The notes under the pieces were generated by a model, which saw only the letters and a program-made list of their open reading frames with translations, was not told where the DNA came from and made no database searches. From Tridacna crocea (Eukaryota; Mollusca; Bivalvia; Cardiida; Cardiidae), in NCBI GenBank assembly GCA_943736015.1, contig OX031066.1:24040127-24104126 (forward strand): a stretch of DNA of 64,000 bases, written 5' to 3'. Below, piece after piece: positions 42,146 to 52,972 of this stretch. Within the stretch, counting starts at the first letter, position 1. The number at the start of each line of letters is the position of its first letter. Both the position numbers and the translations under genes were made by a program.

Positions 42146-42495
42146 AAAACAAGGGCTTTTCCCCTGCATATATATGTGTACAATATACACTGCTCAAATG
42201 AACTAAAGGGACACACAAATACTGAAATTAAATCTTTTATTTTTGGTAAACACAAAGTCTTTTGTGCTCTGAATCCCATCAACTTACATTCTTACCAGGA
42301 AAAAAGTTTAACAGTTTTCTTCTTTGATTTTAAATGCCGATAAGCCATGTTAAGAAGAAAGTTAAGAAATTTGTTTACTTAGTTCGTGTAGTAAACAACT
42401 TACATTTTTTCAATCTTTTGTTGGTGTTTTTTACCATCATATTAGATCATATGAAAGGAGAAATCCAAAAGAAAAAAAAGACAGTACTGATTCCC

Positions 42496-42732
42496 TTAAC
42501 CCATTACCAAACGACAATATTTTAGACTGGTCCAAATTGAAATCATTTGCAGACGACAAGATAAAAGTGACTGAAAATTTGAAATTTGTTTTGTGAAGGG
42601 TAGAAGGGTAGAAAACATTGTGGGAAAAGGAGAAAATGCTGGTTACCAGCATTTTCTCTTTTTCCCACAATGTTTTCTAAAGGCTTCTTTCTCAGGGGTG
42701 TCAAAAGTAGGGATAGTGTGGTAATGGGTTAA
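42496..42732 (-). mobile_element. Family A MITE
   Basis: Minus-oriented, TTAA ends, centre GGTTACC. A 9-bp tandem duplication (GAAGGGTAGAAGGGTAGAAA) sits just before the stem. Confidence 0.95.
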
Positions 42733-43225
42733 AAGCCAGTTTGGCATATCAAAAAGACGGCTTCTATAGGGATTACCCATACATTTTTATCTGTGATTAT
42801 TTTGTTTAGACTGAATGAACTTACGAACAGAAAATTATTTGCAAAGTCTTGCACTGAAAGACCTATCTTATGATTAAAGTAGAGGGCTCCTTTAACTTCT
42901 TTTGAGCAGTGTATTAATAAAGTTTGAAATAAACACATAATGACGACCGTGACCAATCAATCATCCAGAATGCGTTATCTAAACTATAATTCTTATCTTA
43001 AACGAGAGTCTGAGTGATAGATATTTGGCTTAACGTTTTTTGGCAGTCGGCTACGCAGTTCTGAGCAAAAAAAAAAAGTGCAGGAACATTTGACAACATC
43101 GTGGCAAATTCATAATTATTTTATATAGAAATTGCTGGTTGTTCGCTTTTCATGCATTTGTCGCAATGTTTTCTGGTTATCTCATTCCAAATCTATAAAG
43201 TTGTAGAGACAACGTTTTTCCCACT
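42733..43225. other. Unassigned sequence
   Basis: A weak family A-like palindrome remnant lies near 43090-43170 (TTTGACAACATCGTGGCAAA). No coding evidence. Confidence 0.45.
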
Positions 43226-43452
43226 TCTTAAAAACTTTACCAAACAAACCCTGTTTTCTATGAGATAGAAGCCTTTTGAAAACATTGTGAGAAAAAGGAG
43301 AAATTGGTGGTAACAAGCATATTCTCCTTTTCCCACAATGTTTTCTACCCTGCTGAAAACAAATGTCAATTTTTGAGTTGAGTTTATTATGTGGTCTGCA
43401 AGTGCTTTGAATTTGGACCAGTCTAAAATATTCTCGTTTGGTTACAGGGCCT
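43226..43452 (+). mobile_element. Family A MITE, decayed ends
   Basis: Plus-oriented. The stem is partly mismatched (GAGAAATTGGTGGTAACAAG). Long-arm box GTGGTCTGCAAGTGCTTTG. Confidence 0.8.
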
Positions 43453-43539
43453 GTTTAACTTAAAGACAACTGGTGTACGTAGTTCAGGTGCGTTGATTTC
43501 ATTGCAGTATCTGGAGTAAGATTAATCTTAAGGCTATTA

Positions 43540-43735
43540 GGGGCGATCCAAGGACCTTTTGCGGACAGTGTAGATCAAAATCAGACTGCACAGAACGTGC
43601 AGTCTGATCTTGGATCTACACTATCCGATTAGGAATTATTAATTCTCCCTAAAAATACTTTTGAAATAGCAAAATTTTGGTATCTACCAAAGGCTTGAAA
43701 AGTGTATCTCATTTATGTAGCAGGGCACACAAACC
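43540..43735 (+). mobile_element. Family B repeat
   Basis: GGACAGTGTAGATCAAAATC with GCAGTCTGATCTTGGATCTA, then the 3' block with TTTGAAATAGC and GTAGCAGGGC. Confidence 0.75.
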
Positions 43736-43739
43736 GGGG

Positions 43740-43980
43740 TTTTGACCCTGCCTACACAATCTCGCGTTTTGACGACCTTAATTAATGCACAGGTCTACTA
43801 AATATATAGTGGAGGAAAAAGGAGAAAATGCCTGTAAATTTGGCTCCCTGAATGGTGAAATTTGTCATTGATATGGTAGAAAACACTGGGAACCTGCATT
43901 TCCTTCCCTTTCCGTGATGTTTACAAAAGCCTCATTTTTTTGGTCAAAGTCATGAAAATACGGGTTATTTACCCTTATCC
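43740..43980. mobile_element. Heavily decayed family A pair
   Basis: GTGGAGGAAAAAGGAGAAAA and later GGTAGAAAACACTGGGAACC with TTTCCGTGATGTTTACAAAA show two partial stems about 90 bp apart. Confidence 0.55.
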
Positions 43981-44069
43981 TGCGAAATAAGTGAAATGCA
44001 ACTTTTAAGTAGACAGTACAACCCAAAGTTTTGTCTTTCAAAAGGTTATTTTTCAGAGAAAAATATGTC

Positions 44070-44180
44070 CTTATCGGACAGTGTAGATCAGAGATCAGAC
44101 TGTACGTCCTGTTCAATCTGATCTTGATCTATATCGACCGCTAAAGGTCAGTGAGTCGGGTTTAGTAGCCTACGGGTTGA
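44070..44180 (+). mobile_element. Family B repeat, shorter form
   Basis: CGGACAGTGTAGATCAGAGA, GACTGTACGTCC and CAATCTGATCTTGATCTATA. Confidence 0.7.
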
Positions 44181-44439
44181 GGTAAAGAAGTTATCGTATT
44201 CATGGCAGGATAAAGTGCTCAATTTAAGATTTACTATCCATACAAAAAGACATGCGCAATAGGATGCGCGCGAACATTTGTAATATACAACGTTAAATGC
44301 CTCACATGAGAATGTTCGGTGCAAGAATAATTGGCTAACCGCAGTACATACAGTATTAGGTAACACCACACCTCATCCTGTTTTATTCAGGACATACAAT
44401 GTACATGTACTTTAGACCGCACCTGCTAAGCGCGACTCG

Positions 44440-44635
44440 CTGTCCTTTGCAGACAGTGTAGATCAAGATCAGTTTGATCTTGGATCTACAATGTCCGATG
44501 AGGAGGTATGTAATTCTTCAAAAATGATTTTTGAAATAGTATCATTGGGGTTAATGCTATAGGCTTTAAAGTTTCATTTCGTCGGTTTACTTCGAAAACT
44601 AATCTATTTAGCAGGAAAGGGTTAGGGTACTTCGA
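44440..44635 (+). mobile_element. Family B repeat, loop deleted
   Basis: GACAGTGTAGATCAAGATCA runs straight into GTTTGATCTTGGATCTACAA: the CTGCAC..GTGCAG middle is gone. The 3' block contains ATTTAGCAGGAAAGGGTTAG. Confidence 0.7.
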
Positions 44636-44754
44636 AGTTCTGATGTAAATTAGGACTACGTGCACGGTTTCATGTGTAGAACACATCTGCGTATATGGTT
44701 ATATAAAACTTATTGATATAGTGGGAGGCCAGGCTCCTCGAATGGTTTGTTTGT

Positions 44755-44920
44755 TTCGTTAAAGTGGTGTTTTACGCCCCTTTCAACAATATTGCAGCCA
44801 TATCACGGCAACAGCTCACATATTCATGTTTCCAAGGTTTCACCAGTACTATGCTAGGTTCTGAGGTGTCTTGCCCAGGACATTCATATGAAAGACCCAG
44901 TGGAGCTTCCGGGAATGCAG
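44755..44920 (-). mobile_element. SINE-4 fragment
   Basis: GTGTTTTACGCCCCTTTCAA, CAGCCATATCACGGC and AGGTTTCACCAGTAC match 59830-60000. Confidence 0.65.
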
Positions 44921-45210
44921 TCGGTAGCGTATCTGTAGGACTCAAGAACATGGAGTCGCTGGTACGATCCCCGGCGGGGCCATTTTTTCCTCTTCAACCG
45001 CTGACCATTGTTTCGAGTGTAGTTATATGGGAAAGCAGCCAGTGGCTTGGAAAGAAAATTGTGAGGAGAATTGGAAAATGAAACTCCATGAACGCATGAA
45101 TAGGTGCACTGGCTGCTGCGAGTCAGCGATATAACTGAAATCATGTTTAAAACGAGGTTAAACGCTATACAATCAAGCAATGAGAGAGAGAGAGAGAGAG
45201 AGAGAGATAA
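44905..45210 (+). mobile_element. SINE-1 copy with GA tail
   Basis: The head remnant GCAGTCGGTAGCGTATCTG and GCTGGTACGATCCCC precede a body with GGAAAGCAGCCAGTGGCTTG and GTGCACTGGCTGCTGCGAG. The tail is AATCAAGCA then a GA repeat, which differs from other copies. Confidence 0.8.
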
Positions 45211-45296
45211 AGAAAACTAGTTCAAGTTTGTATCATTATATTAATGATAACTCACTTACTGAAGGGTTTTAAGATTATGAGAGAAGGTCAAGGAGT

Positions 45297-45450
45297 TCTA
45301 ACTCATTACCGAACTACAAAATTTTAGAATTGTCCAAATTGAAAGCAGTGGCAGACGACAAAATAAAAGTGACTGAAAATTTGAAATTTGAAATTCGTTT
45401 TGTGATGCGTAGAAAACATTGTGTGAACATGAGGAAATGCTGGTTACCAT
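45297..45450 (-). mobile_element. Family A MITE, right half lost
   Basis: Minus-oriented long arm and first stem half to GCTGGTTACCA, then unrelated sequence. Confidence 0.75.
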
Positions 45451-46439
45451 AATCAAAATAACCACGATTACTGGTATGGTAGCGTAGATGCGCCACCGTA
45501 TATCAGAAAGTATGACACACGTCTTTGCGAAAACTATACAGCAGATTTAAATCAATCACATTTTCCCGATTTTTAAAAAAAAAACAACACCTGTCTGATT
45601 AGAGCATTGTATGTGCAGAACCGCACAACTTTTCAAGGTGGCAATCGTTGCCGAAACTTTAAAATTATTTACGTATAACGTTACGTTTATTGAAAACAAT
45701 TCTTATATCCGGCCATGGTTGGCTGGCATATAACCTCTGCAACAGTCATTTATAAATACAGTCCATTATAGGCCTGGGAAAGAGCTCCAGTATAACCCAG
45801 CATGATGGGACATTATATTTTGTTGTTAAAGTCTGCAAAAACCCTGCTCTGCCTTTAGATGGAGTTGCATACAATGAATGCCTTTTTTTTAAAAAAAAAC
45901 TTCCTTTTGCAACTGAATTTTGGAGCGAAACATGGGCTTAATTTCTCAACAGATTTATCACTTATATATCCATGTGCCGCTTGCTACTTTTCAGTGACAG
46001 AGTGTTTATTTTCCGCATTGCACATTAATATTTACCTTGTACAGGACGGTGATGCAATACAGCAGATCTTTGTCAATATTTGAAGAGAGTGACATGTGCA
46101 GGCAACGAAATTCACTATTGCTTTTGCAAAAACGTCCGCCATTATTATCTTATACGTCTTGGCCAACATATATTCGGTCTCTTCTACTGCCTATTATTCT
46201 ATTTATATTTCTAGACAATTGGTAAAAATTAAATTTATGCATTGTAGTTTTATATTAAACCGCACGCTATAGTCTTTCTGATCTACACTCCGCCATAGTT
46301 TTCGACAAAAAGAAACCTCAAAGCCATCATAACCCCGCTTATGGTGGCAGTTCTAAACCACCATAGTCGGTCTTATCTATTGTATGTTATTGTACCGATT
46401 AAGTCTTGTATTACTGTTCTTTCCAGTCACTAGTGAAAA
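45451..46439. other. Unassigned sequence
   Basis: About 1 kb without recognised repeats or credible exons. The 74-codon ORF at 45859 begins in an adenine/thymine run and shows no family resemblance. Confidence 0.45.
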
Positions 46440-46575
46440 GCCGAACACTACTAGTAAAACTTTGCATTGGAACTGTAGATCCATCATAAAGCTGCATGCT
46501 CTGCAGTCTGCTCTTGATCTACACTGTGCACAAAAGCGAAATTAATCGTGCTTAATAGACCAAAGGGTTGATATC
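46440..46575 (+). mobile_element. Family B repeat, diverged
   Basis: CTGTAGATCCATCATAAAGC with CTCTGCAGTCTGCTCTTGAT and CTACACTGTGCACAAAAG. Confidence 0.6.
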
Positions 46576-46611
46576 GCCTCAAGATAAAATGCATCATAAA
46601 GTTCGTAAAGT

Positions 46612-46831
46612 TTAACCCTTCCCCAAACGACAACTTTTACACACTTCCAAAACCGAGATCATCCGCGGACGATGTAGTCTGAATTGAGCTGTAGGTCTCT
46701 GATAGGGTAGAAAACATTGTGGGAAAAGGAGAAAATGCTGGTTACCAGCATTTTCTCCTTTTCCCACAATGTTTTCAAAGGCTTTCTCTCCAAGGGTCGT
46801 GAAAACCAGGGATTGCTTGGTAAAGGGTTAA
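46612..46831 (-). mobile_element. Family A MITE
   Basis: Minus-oriented, TTAA ends, perfect stem, centre GGTTACC; long arm diverged. Confidence 0.9.
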
Positions 46832-46879
46832 TGTCTTGTATGTCTAATGATTCATACTGTTTACCAGAACAATCCGGGT

Positions 46880-47072
46880 GGGTATTCACCAACCATTCTT
46901 AAGAAACATTCTTAGTCTTATTTTTCAGAATTTCGTCAGTGTGACACTAACAGATCTTCAGATTGGCTAAACTAAATGATTTAGCCAATCAGAAGTTCTG
47001 TTACCATCACAGTCGGAAAATCTTGAAAATGAAGCCAAAGAACGTTCTTAAGAATGGTTGGTGAATATACGG
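46880..47072. mobile_element. Family D foldback, uninterrupted
   Basis: GGTATTCACCAACCATTCTT to AAGAATGGTTGGTGAATATA; inner arms CAGATTGGCTAAACTAAAT / ATTTAGCCAATCAGAAG. The left-arm TTAA is empty. Confidence 0.9.
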
Positions 47073-47093
47073 ACCCGCTGGTTTTTTTGAATG

Positions 47094-47445
47094 ACCATGG
47101 CCGAGCACCGGTAACGCAGTCGGTAGCGCACAGGAGTCCAGAACTGGGGGTCGCTGGTTCGATCCACAACTCGGTCAGCTTCTTTCCCAGCATTCCTGCG
47201 AGTCATTGTGACAGGATTCAATCTTCTCTCACCGCTGCTCATTTTTTTCCACGACGGTTATTTGAGAAAGCAGCCAGTGGCTTAGAATAAATACTGTGCA
47301 GAGGATTCGGTGAAAGAAAGTCCAAAAAAAACATGGATGGGTGCACTGGCTGCAGCGATCTAATTGAAATAATGTTGAAAACAGCGTTGACCATTAATCG
47401 ATCAATCAATCAATCAATCAGTCAGTCAGTCAGTCAGTCAATCTA
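47094..47445 (+). mobile_element. SINE-1 copy
   Basis: Head TGGCCGAGCACCGGTAACGC with GCTGGTTCGATCCAC; body with GAAAGCAGCCAGTGGCTTAG and GTGCACTGGCTGCAGCG; tail of ATCA then GTCA repeats. Directly follows the family D foldback. Confidence 0.85.
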
Positions 47446-47589
47446 ATCCAATCCTTTTGTAATATGTTGAAAAACGATCTGGCTTACTCAGACTTTCGAT
47501 CTCGGAAAAAAAAATGTACTTTTATAATTGTTCTTGCTTTCTTTGCCGTCTGATCTCGATCCGTTCTGTCTGCAAAAGCCTCTTTAGCT

Positions 47590-48112
47590 GTACTACACAT
47601 TCCAAAGATGAACGACCTTGAGAAAGAAGGTTTTTAAAACATCGCGAAAAGAGAAGAACACACTGGTAACCAGCATTTTGTCCCTTTCCCACTATGTTTT
47701 CTACCATTCTACAGACAATATTTAAAGTTTTTTTTAATCATATCTATAATATTTTTTTTCTCCTATACAATCACAGATAGCTCAGTGAGAAAGCAAAACA
47801 CACTGGTAACCAGCATTTTGTCCCTTTCCCACTAATTTTTTGTACCATTCTACAGACAATGTTTAAGTTTTTTTTTTAATCATATACATGTATGTAATAT
47901 TTTTCTCTCCTACACAATCACAGATAGCTCATTGGGAAAGAAGACTTTTAAAAAAATCGTTAGAAAAGGAGAAAATGCTGGTAACCAGCATTTTCTCCTT
48001 TTTCCACGATGTTTTCTACAAATTTCAGTTCTTGAATCAAATATAAGTTGTCGTCTGCAACTGCTTTCAGTTTCGAAAAGTCTAAGATTTTGTCGTTTGG
48101 TAGGGAATTACG
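47590..48112 (+). mobile_element. Family A with internal 140-bp tandem duplication
   Basis: CACTGGTAACCAGCATTTTG occurs at 47661 and 47801, with about 140 bp repeated. A complete stem (GTTAGAAAAGGAGAAAATGC, centre GGTAACC) and long arm follow from 47940 to the end GGTAGGGAATTAC. Confidence 0.8.
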
Positions 48113-48239
48113 TTTTCCACTGTGTCTATGAGATTGATGAAGTCATTAAAAGACTTGAAGCAGGCGTATGCAGACAAATATATCTAAATGCTTCAGAACA
48201 TCAGCCAAATCTCCTTGCAATAAAATTATTTCGATGAAT

Positions 48240-48467
48240 CATTCGATAACTTAGAGAGGTATCAATTTAAGGTACCACAGACGTATGGTGGCGTATTTCT
48301 GCCATAAGATGCAAGGTAAGTGTCATGTATTATTTTGGAAAACTTTCGTGATAAATCAGAGTTTCCTCGAAATCTTATCTAATAAGTGAAAAGTTTCCGG
48401 GAAAAAAAAGATCGCGATAAAACTTCGTATGGTGACACATTTCTGCTACGAGATTACAAGAGCACCA
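48240..48467. repeat. Diverged direct repeat GTATGGTG..TTTCTGC
   Basis: ACGTATGGTGGCGTATTTCT near 48281 and TCGTATGGTGACACATTTCT near 48425 are two copies spaced about 140 bp. AAAGTTTCC-type blocks recur again after 48655. Confidence 0.5.
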
Positions 48468-48655
48468 GGTAAGAGGGAGTGATGGTATTCTAAATCCACT
48501 GTTTCTTTTCCAAACCCTATGTTGTTGATCATCATTAGAATCGTCTCGACGAGACGATTCTAATGAGTACCAACAATATAGGGTTTAGTTGAGAATAATC
48601 ATTTCTTTTTTCAATTTTGAAATCCAAATCACTCTCTATCTGTAGCTCTGATAAC
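48468..48655. mobile_element. Family E MITE
   Basis: AAGAGCACCAGGTAAGAGGG and TCTATCTGTAGCTCTGATA are inverted ends; palindrome CATTAGAATCGTCTCG / CGAGACGATTCTAATG is perfect. Confidence 0.85.
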
Positions 48656-49282
48656 TATCATGGTATTCTAAGTGAGCTATCACGATATATCAAAGTTTCC
48701 CAGAAATTTTATCGAAGTACTGAAAAGTTTTCTTTAAAAAAAATATTACGATAAACTTTCTTATCTGGAAAATTTTACATTTATCAGTAAATATTTTCTC
48801 ATTTCAAAATTTCTCATTTGTGCACGAAGTTGTCATTCGAGATAAAATTATCGTGATAGTTTTTACCAGTTTCTCGACATCTATAAATAGAAAATCACCA
48901 TTTGGATAAACTCGGTTGTTTTTTCACTTTACATGATGGCAGTAAGTTAGAATTCGAATTATTCATAACTATAGCTTAATTGGTAAATTAAATTAAGACT
49001 ACACATGAATTGAACCGAAGTCTGTTAAACACACAGACGACTCAAAATGCCTCTTACGAACAACTTTGAAACCATCCAATAAAAAGGAAATTCATAAGGC
49101 TGAAGTCGAAGATGTTCCGAAACTGTATCTAATTATAGATACCGTGAATGTCAGGTGTGGGCAGGACTTTGTTTCATCGCAATAGTTCTTTTTAAGTATC
49201 CGATGGTTATCTCGCATCGCATGGTACGAATGTACCACCATATCATATAGACGCTTTCTATCTCATTCAACTCTAGACCATG
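48656..49282. other. Unassigned AT-rich sequence
   Basis: No gene or named repeat, apart from AAAGTTTCC-like blocks that continue the repeat before the family E copy. Confidence 0.45.
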
Positions 49283-49498
49283 TGGTGCTTGTGGTTGTCA
49301 GGTAGAGCGTCGGACTCGTAACCATAAGGCCCCGAGTTCGATACCCGGGAGCGGATGTTAACTTAGGAAATTTCCATTGGCTCACACATTCGGCGCGAAG
49401 TGCTGGTGTAGTTCCCAGGAAGTGGAATCGAGAGAGATTAGTACAAGTTGCTAAAACGTGTTTCTCAATCACTTTAAAATGAATATACTTAACTACAC
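49283..49498 (+). mobile_element. SINE-2 copy
   Basis: Head with GTCAGGTAGAGCGTCGGACT and GAGTTCGATACCCGGGAG; body GTGCTGGTGTAGTTCCCAGG; 3' end GTTTCTCAATCACTTTAAAA. The next family A copy starts a few bases later, as at 40863. Confidence 0.85.
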
Positions 49499-49728
49499 TT
49501 AACTCTTTACCACACAATCTCTACTTTTAACGACCCTGAAAAAAGGAGCCTTCTGAAAACACTGTGGTAAAAGAAGAAAATGCTGGTCACCAGCATTTTC
49601 TTCTTTTTCCACAATGTTTTCTGTCTTACCTTGAACAAATTTTGCCATTTGGATCACCTTTAATTTGTCGTCTGCAAATGCTTTGAATTTGGACTGGTCT
49701 AAAATTTTGTTGTTTGGTTAAGAGTTAA
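49499..49728 (+). mobile_element. Family A MITE
   Basis: Plus-oriented, TTAA ends, centre GGTCACC. Confidence 0.9.
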
Positions 49729-49882
49729 GCATTTGCAAGACGACAAGTCTATAGTGGAGCAGAGAGGTCTATGTTCTCTTAGTTAGGATAGAAAACGTTG
49801 TGGTTAAAGGAAATGCTGGTAACAGACATTTCCAAACACCTTCTGTATGAGGGTCGTTAGACACTTGTGTGGTAATGGTTTG
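49725..49882 (-). mobile_element. Family A MITE, decayed
   Basis: It shares TTAA 49725-49728 with the previous copy. The long arm lacks its terminal part and the stem is collapsed (GAAATGCTGGTAACAGACAT). Confidence 0.7.
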
Positions 49883-49883
49883 A

Positions 49884-50255
49884 GTTTACTCTTTACCAAA
49901 CGACATAATTTTGGACTCAACCAAATAGAGGGCATTTGTAGGCGATAACGTCAGAGTAACTCAAATGATGAGTTCTTTCTTTGATAGGGTCGAAAACACT
50001 GTTGGAAAAGGAGAAAATGCTGGTGACCAGCATTTTCTCCTTTTCCAACAATGTTTTCAAAAGCCTTCTTTTTTAGGATCGTTAAAAAACTCAGTGAGGT
50101 AAACGGAAAACTCTCTTCCTATCAGTTGAAACAATTGTTCGAAAAGGAGAAAATGCTGGTGACTAGCATTTTCTCCTTTTCCAGCAATGTTTTTAAAAAT
50201 CTTCTGTTTCACGATCGTTTAAAACTCGACATGGTGAGGAAAGCGGAAAACTCTC
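49884..50255 (-). mobile_element. Family A with duplicated palindrome
   Basis: Two complete stems (centres GGTGACC near 50024 and GGTGACT near 50160) lie about 135 bp apart, each followed by GGAAAACTCTCTTCCTATCA. This is a partial tandem duplication inside one copy. Confidence 0.8.
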
Positions 50256-50374
50256 TTCCTATCAGCTGTTTTCTCCCCTGGATGTTTCAGTTCCCTTTTC
50301 ATCTCATTTTGATATTTTTCAGTGTACGACTCCGTTATAGATCATAAGGATCATATATCAATGTAACCGAGTCT

Positions 50375-50780
50375 GGCTTTACTTTTGCTTTTGTGGACAG
50401 TGTAGACTAAGATCAGACAGCAAAGAACCAGATGTCTGTTCTTGGTTTTGCTCTTTCTGTTTCCGTGCCAGATATTTTTATATCAACAGGTGCGTACGTA
50501 GCTGAGGAATGCAGTAAATATTAAGCCAAATTTATTCTAAACTTTCTTCTCTCTCTTTTTTTAACGTAGCTGAATGTGCTAGTTATTGACCTGATTTTTG
50601 GTACTAATAACAAATAAATAAATGACAAATTTTTATTGGTCAAAAGTGTATCCTTATAGATAAATAAGATAAAAATATTTAGGCGGTTGTTAAAAATCAA
50701 ATATTGTTATTTCAGAGTTGTATGTCGGAGGAATCTTGTACAGTCTGATCTTGTCCTTCACTCTCTGCAAAAGGTACCTG
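50375..50780. repeat. Family B remnants around unassigned sequence
   Basis: GTGGACAGTGTAGACTAAGA near 50395 and ACAGTCTGATCTTGTCC near 50739 are decayed family B halves. Confidence 0.5.
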
Positions 50781-50819
50781 GGTCTCGTGCTTTGTCGCCA
50801 TGGAGATAAGAACCAAGTC

Positions 50820-50985
50820 TAAAGAGACGAAAAAAAAAAGAATGAGAGATAAAGGATGGGAATCGGAGATAAAGGAGACGAAAGGGAGATAAAAGAAGAG
50901 GAACGAGAGATAAAGGGGAGAAAAAGGGACATAAAGGGGAGACATGAAATGTAGAGGAGAGGAATGGGAGATAAAGAGATTGTTT
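50820..50985. repeat. Purine-rich degenerate repeat
   Basis: GGAGATAAAGGAGACGAAAG-type units of about 20 bp repeat with strong strand asymmetry (purines on plus). Such tracts can form triplex DNA; that is inference. Confidence 0.75.
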
Positions 50986-51086
50986 CAACATTTTAAACGC
51001 ATCACAAACACGTTATCAAAACAAACCAATAAATCAATCATTTCCTCTATAAATTACTGCTCCATTCCAGTCATGTTCATGCAGTT

Positions 51087-51135
51087 TTAACTCTTTACTC
51101 GATGCTTTCAATTTTGTCGTTTGGTAAAGAGTTAA
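51087..51135 (+). mobile_element. 49-bp minimal family A derivative
   Basis: TTAACTCTTTACTCGATGC joins directly to TTTCAATTTTGTCGTTTGG and TAAAGAGTTAA. It keeps both TTAA termini and has lost the palindrome and almost all of both arms. Confidence 0.85.
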
Positions 51136-51369
51136 CCCTTTCCCATACGGCAAATTTTGGACGAGACTAAATTGAAAGCATTTTGCAGATGACAAATTAA
51201 CTGTTGCTAAAAAGATAATTTTTCTATATGATAGGGTAGAAAACAGTGTGGGAAAAGGAGAAAATGCTGGTTACCAACATTTTCTCCTTTTCCCACAATG
51301 TTTTCAAAAGGTTTCTATTCATGACAAAAAAACCATGTAAAAACCAGGGACTGTTTGGGAAAGGGTTAA
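51132..51369 (-). mobile_element. Family A MITE
   Basis: Minus-oriented, TTAA shared on both sides. A short insertion with an adenine run precedes GTAAAAACCAGGGAC. Confidence 0.95.
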
Positions 51370-51594
51370 CCCATTACCACACAATTCCTACGTCTGACTC
51401 CCCTAAGAAAGAAGCCTTTTGAAAATACTGTGGGAAAAGGAGAAAATGCTGGTAACCAGCATTTTCTCCTTTTCCCACAGCGTTTTCTACCCTTCCCAGA
51501 ACAAATTTTTATCTTTTAGTCACCTTTATTTTGTCGTCTGCAAATGCTTTCAATTTGGACCAGTCTAAAATTTTCTCGTGTGGTAAAGAGTTAA
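51366..51594 (+). mobile_element. Family A MITE
   Basis: Plus-oriented, TTAA shared on both sides, centre GGTAACC; stem carries matched changes (ACTGTGGG / CCCACAGCG). Confidence 0.95.
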
Positions 51595-51890
51595 AATACC
51601 CTCAGCATTTTATTCATCTTCGCAAGCCAAGATGGTGTAAAGGGGGGTAATAACCAGCATGCAATAGAGGGTGCATCGCAGGAATCTCGAAATCGGGCTC
51701 GATCAGCCAAGGTAAGATCCACGTAGTGATCGTAACCTTGGCTCGCGAAGATGCAATTTATTCTGTTCCCAATTCGTTTTTCTTTTCTTCGATAAACAAA
51801 TCCCAGCATTTGAGCCGTACCTAGTTTGTCGTATGCAAATGCTTTCAATTTGGACTCGTCTTAAAATTTGTCGCCTGGTTATTGAGTTAA
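51591..51890 (+). mobile_element. Family A-like element with a different inner inverted repeat
   Basis: TTAA ends and a normal long arm (TTGTCGTATGCAAATGCTTT). The palindrome position instead holds ATCTTCGCAAGCCAAG paired with CTTGGCTCGCGAAGAT, plus the inner hairpin CCAAGGTAAGATC / GATCGTAACCTTGG. Confidence 0.7.
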
Positions 51891-52118
51891 TTCGTTACCA
51901 AATGATAAAATTTTAGACTTGTCCAAATTGAAAGCATTTGCAGACAACAAAATAAATGTGGTTCACAATTGAAATTTTTGAAAGGAAGGTTAGAAAACAT
52001 TGTGGATAATAAGAAAAATGCTGGTTATCAGCATTTTCTCCTTTTGTCCACAATGTTTTCGAAAGATTTCTCCTTTCTAGGAATCGTTAAAATTTAGGAT
52101 TGTGTGGTACAGAGTTAA
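51887..52118 (-). mobile_element. Family A MITE
   Basis: Minus-oriented, TTAA ends, fifth element in an uninterrupted chain from 51087. Confidence 0.9.
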
Positions 52119-52261
52119 ATAGTTTTCAAAACGAGGTCCTTGGCATATTGAGTGTAAAACGATTATAGAGATTTACATACAGTACTACATTACATAAGAC
52201 AAGAATGATAGCAAAACAACTTCATTATCTGGATTGTTTTCGAAGATTGATTAATAATTAA

Positions 52262-52795
52262 GTAAATTGTATTTATTGCCGTTTTCAACATGATTTCAGT
52301 TATAAAACGGCGGCCAGTGCACCTATCCATGCTTTCCTTTAACCCTTTCCCAAACAATCCCTGGTTTTTACGTGTCAGGAATAGAAGCCTTTTGAAAACA
52401 TTGTGGGAAAAGGAGAAAATGCTGGTAACCAGCATTTTCTCCTTTTCCCACAATGTTTTCTACCCAACCATATAGAAAAATCATCTTTTTAGCAACTGTT
52501 AATTTGTCATCTGCAAAATGCTTTCAATTTGGTCTGGTCCAAAATTTGCCGTTTGGGAAAGGGTTAATCTCGTTTGCCAGTGCCCCGAACAATTTTCTTT
52601 CCAAGCCACTGGCTGCTTTACCCATATAACTATCACCGAAACATTGGTCAGCACTTCGAGAGGTATGAATCTTGTCTCAATGACCATTATCAGTCCTCGG
52701 AATGAAATTGGCCGAGCCACGGATCGAACCCTCGAAGCTCTGGTCTCGAGTCGTGCACGCTACCGAACGAGCTACCGGGGCTCGGCTTTTTTTTT
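52262..52795 (-). mobile_element. SINE-1 interrupted by a family A MITE
   Basis: The 3' part 52262-52338 (TTTTCAACATGATTTCAGTT, CGGCCAGTGCACC) and the 5' part 52568-52795 (AAGCCACTGGCTGC; head with GAGCTACCGGGGCTCGGC) flank the MITE. Confidence 0.85.
52339..52567 (+). mobile_element. Family A MITE nested in SINE-1
   Basis: Plus-oriented, TTAA both ends, perfect stem, centre GGTAACC. Removing it with one TTAA rejoins the SINE body. Confidence 0.95.
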
Positions 52796-52897
52796 TTTGA
52801 GGAAAACGACAAGGTCTTGGCGTCGCTGGTGTCGTTGTGTGAAAATTTAGACATTTTGTTATGTCTCTGTTATTACTGAAGATATTTACTTCAAACT

Positions 52898-52972
52898 TGG
52901 CGCAGGCTGACCTGAGTCGATACTTTTTCGCAGAAGCATTAAGCCCCCTTTTCACAGAGCATGGCTCAGATC
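52898..52972 (-). mobile_element. Family C right end
   Basis: GGCGCAGGCTGACCTGAGTC, CTTTTTCGCAGAAGCATTAA and CCCCCTTTTCACAGAGCATG. Confidence 0.75.

Noticed and set aside
45859-46083. 74-codon ORF starting MELHTMNAFF
   Set aside because: It contains an A/T run, has no recognisable motif, and no splice or poly(A) context.
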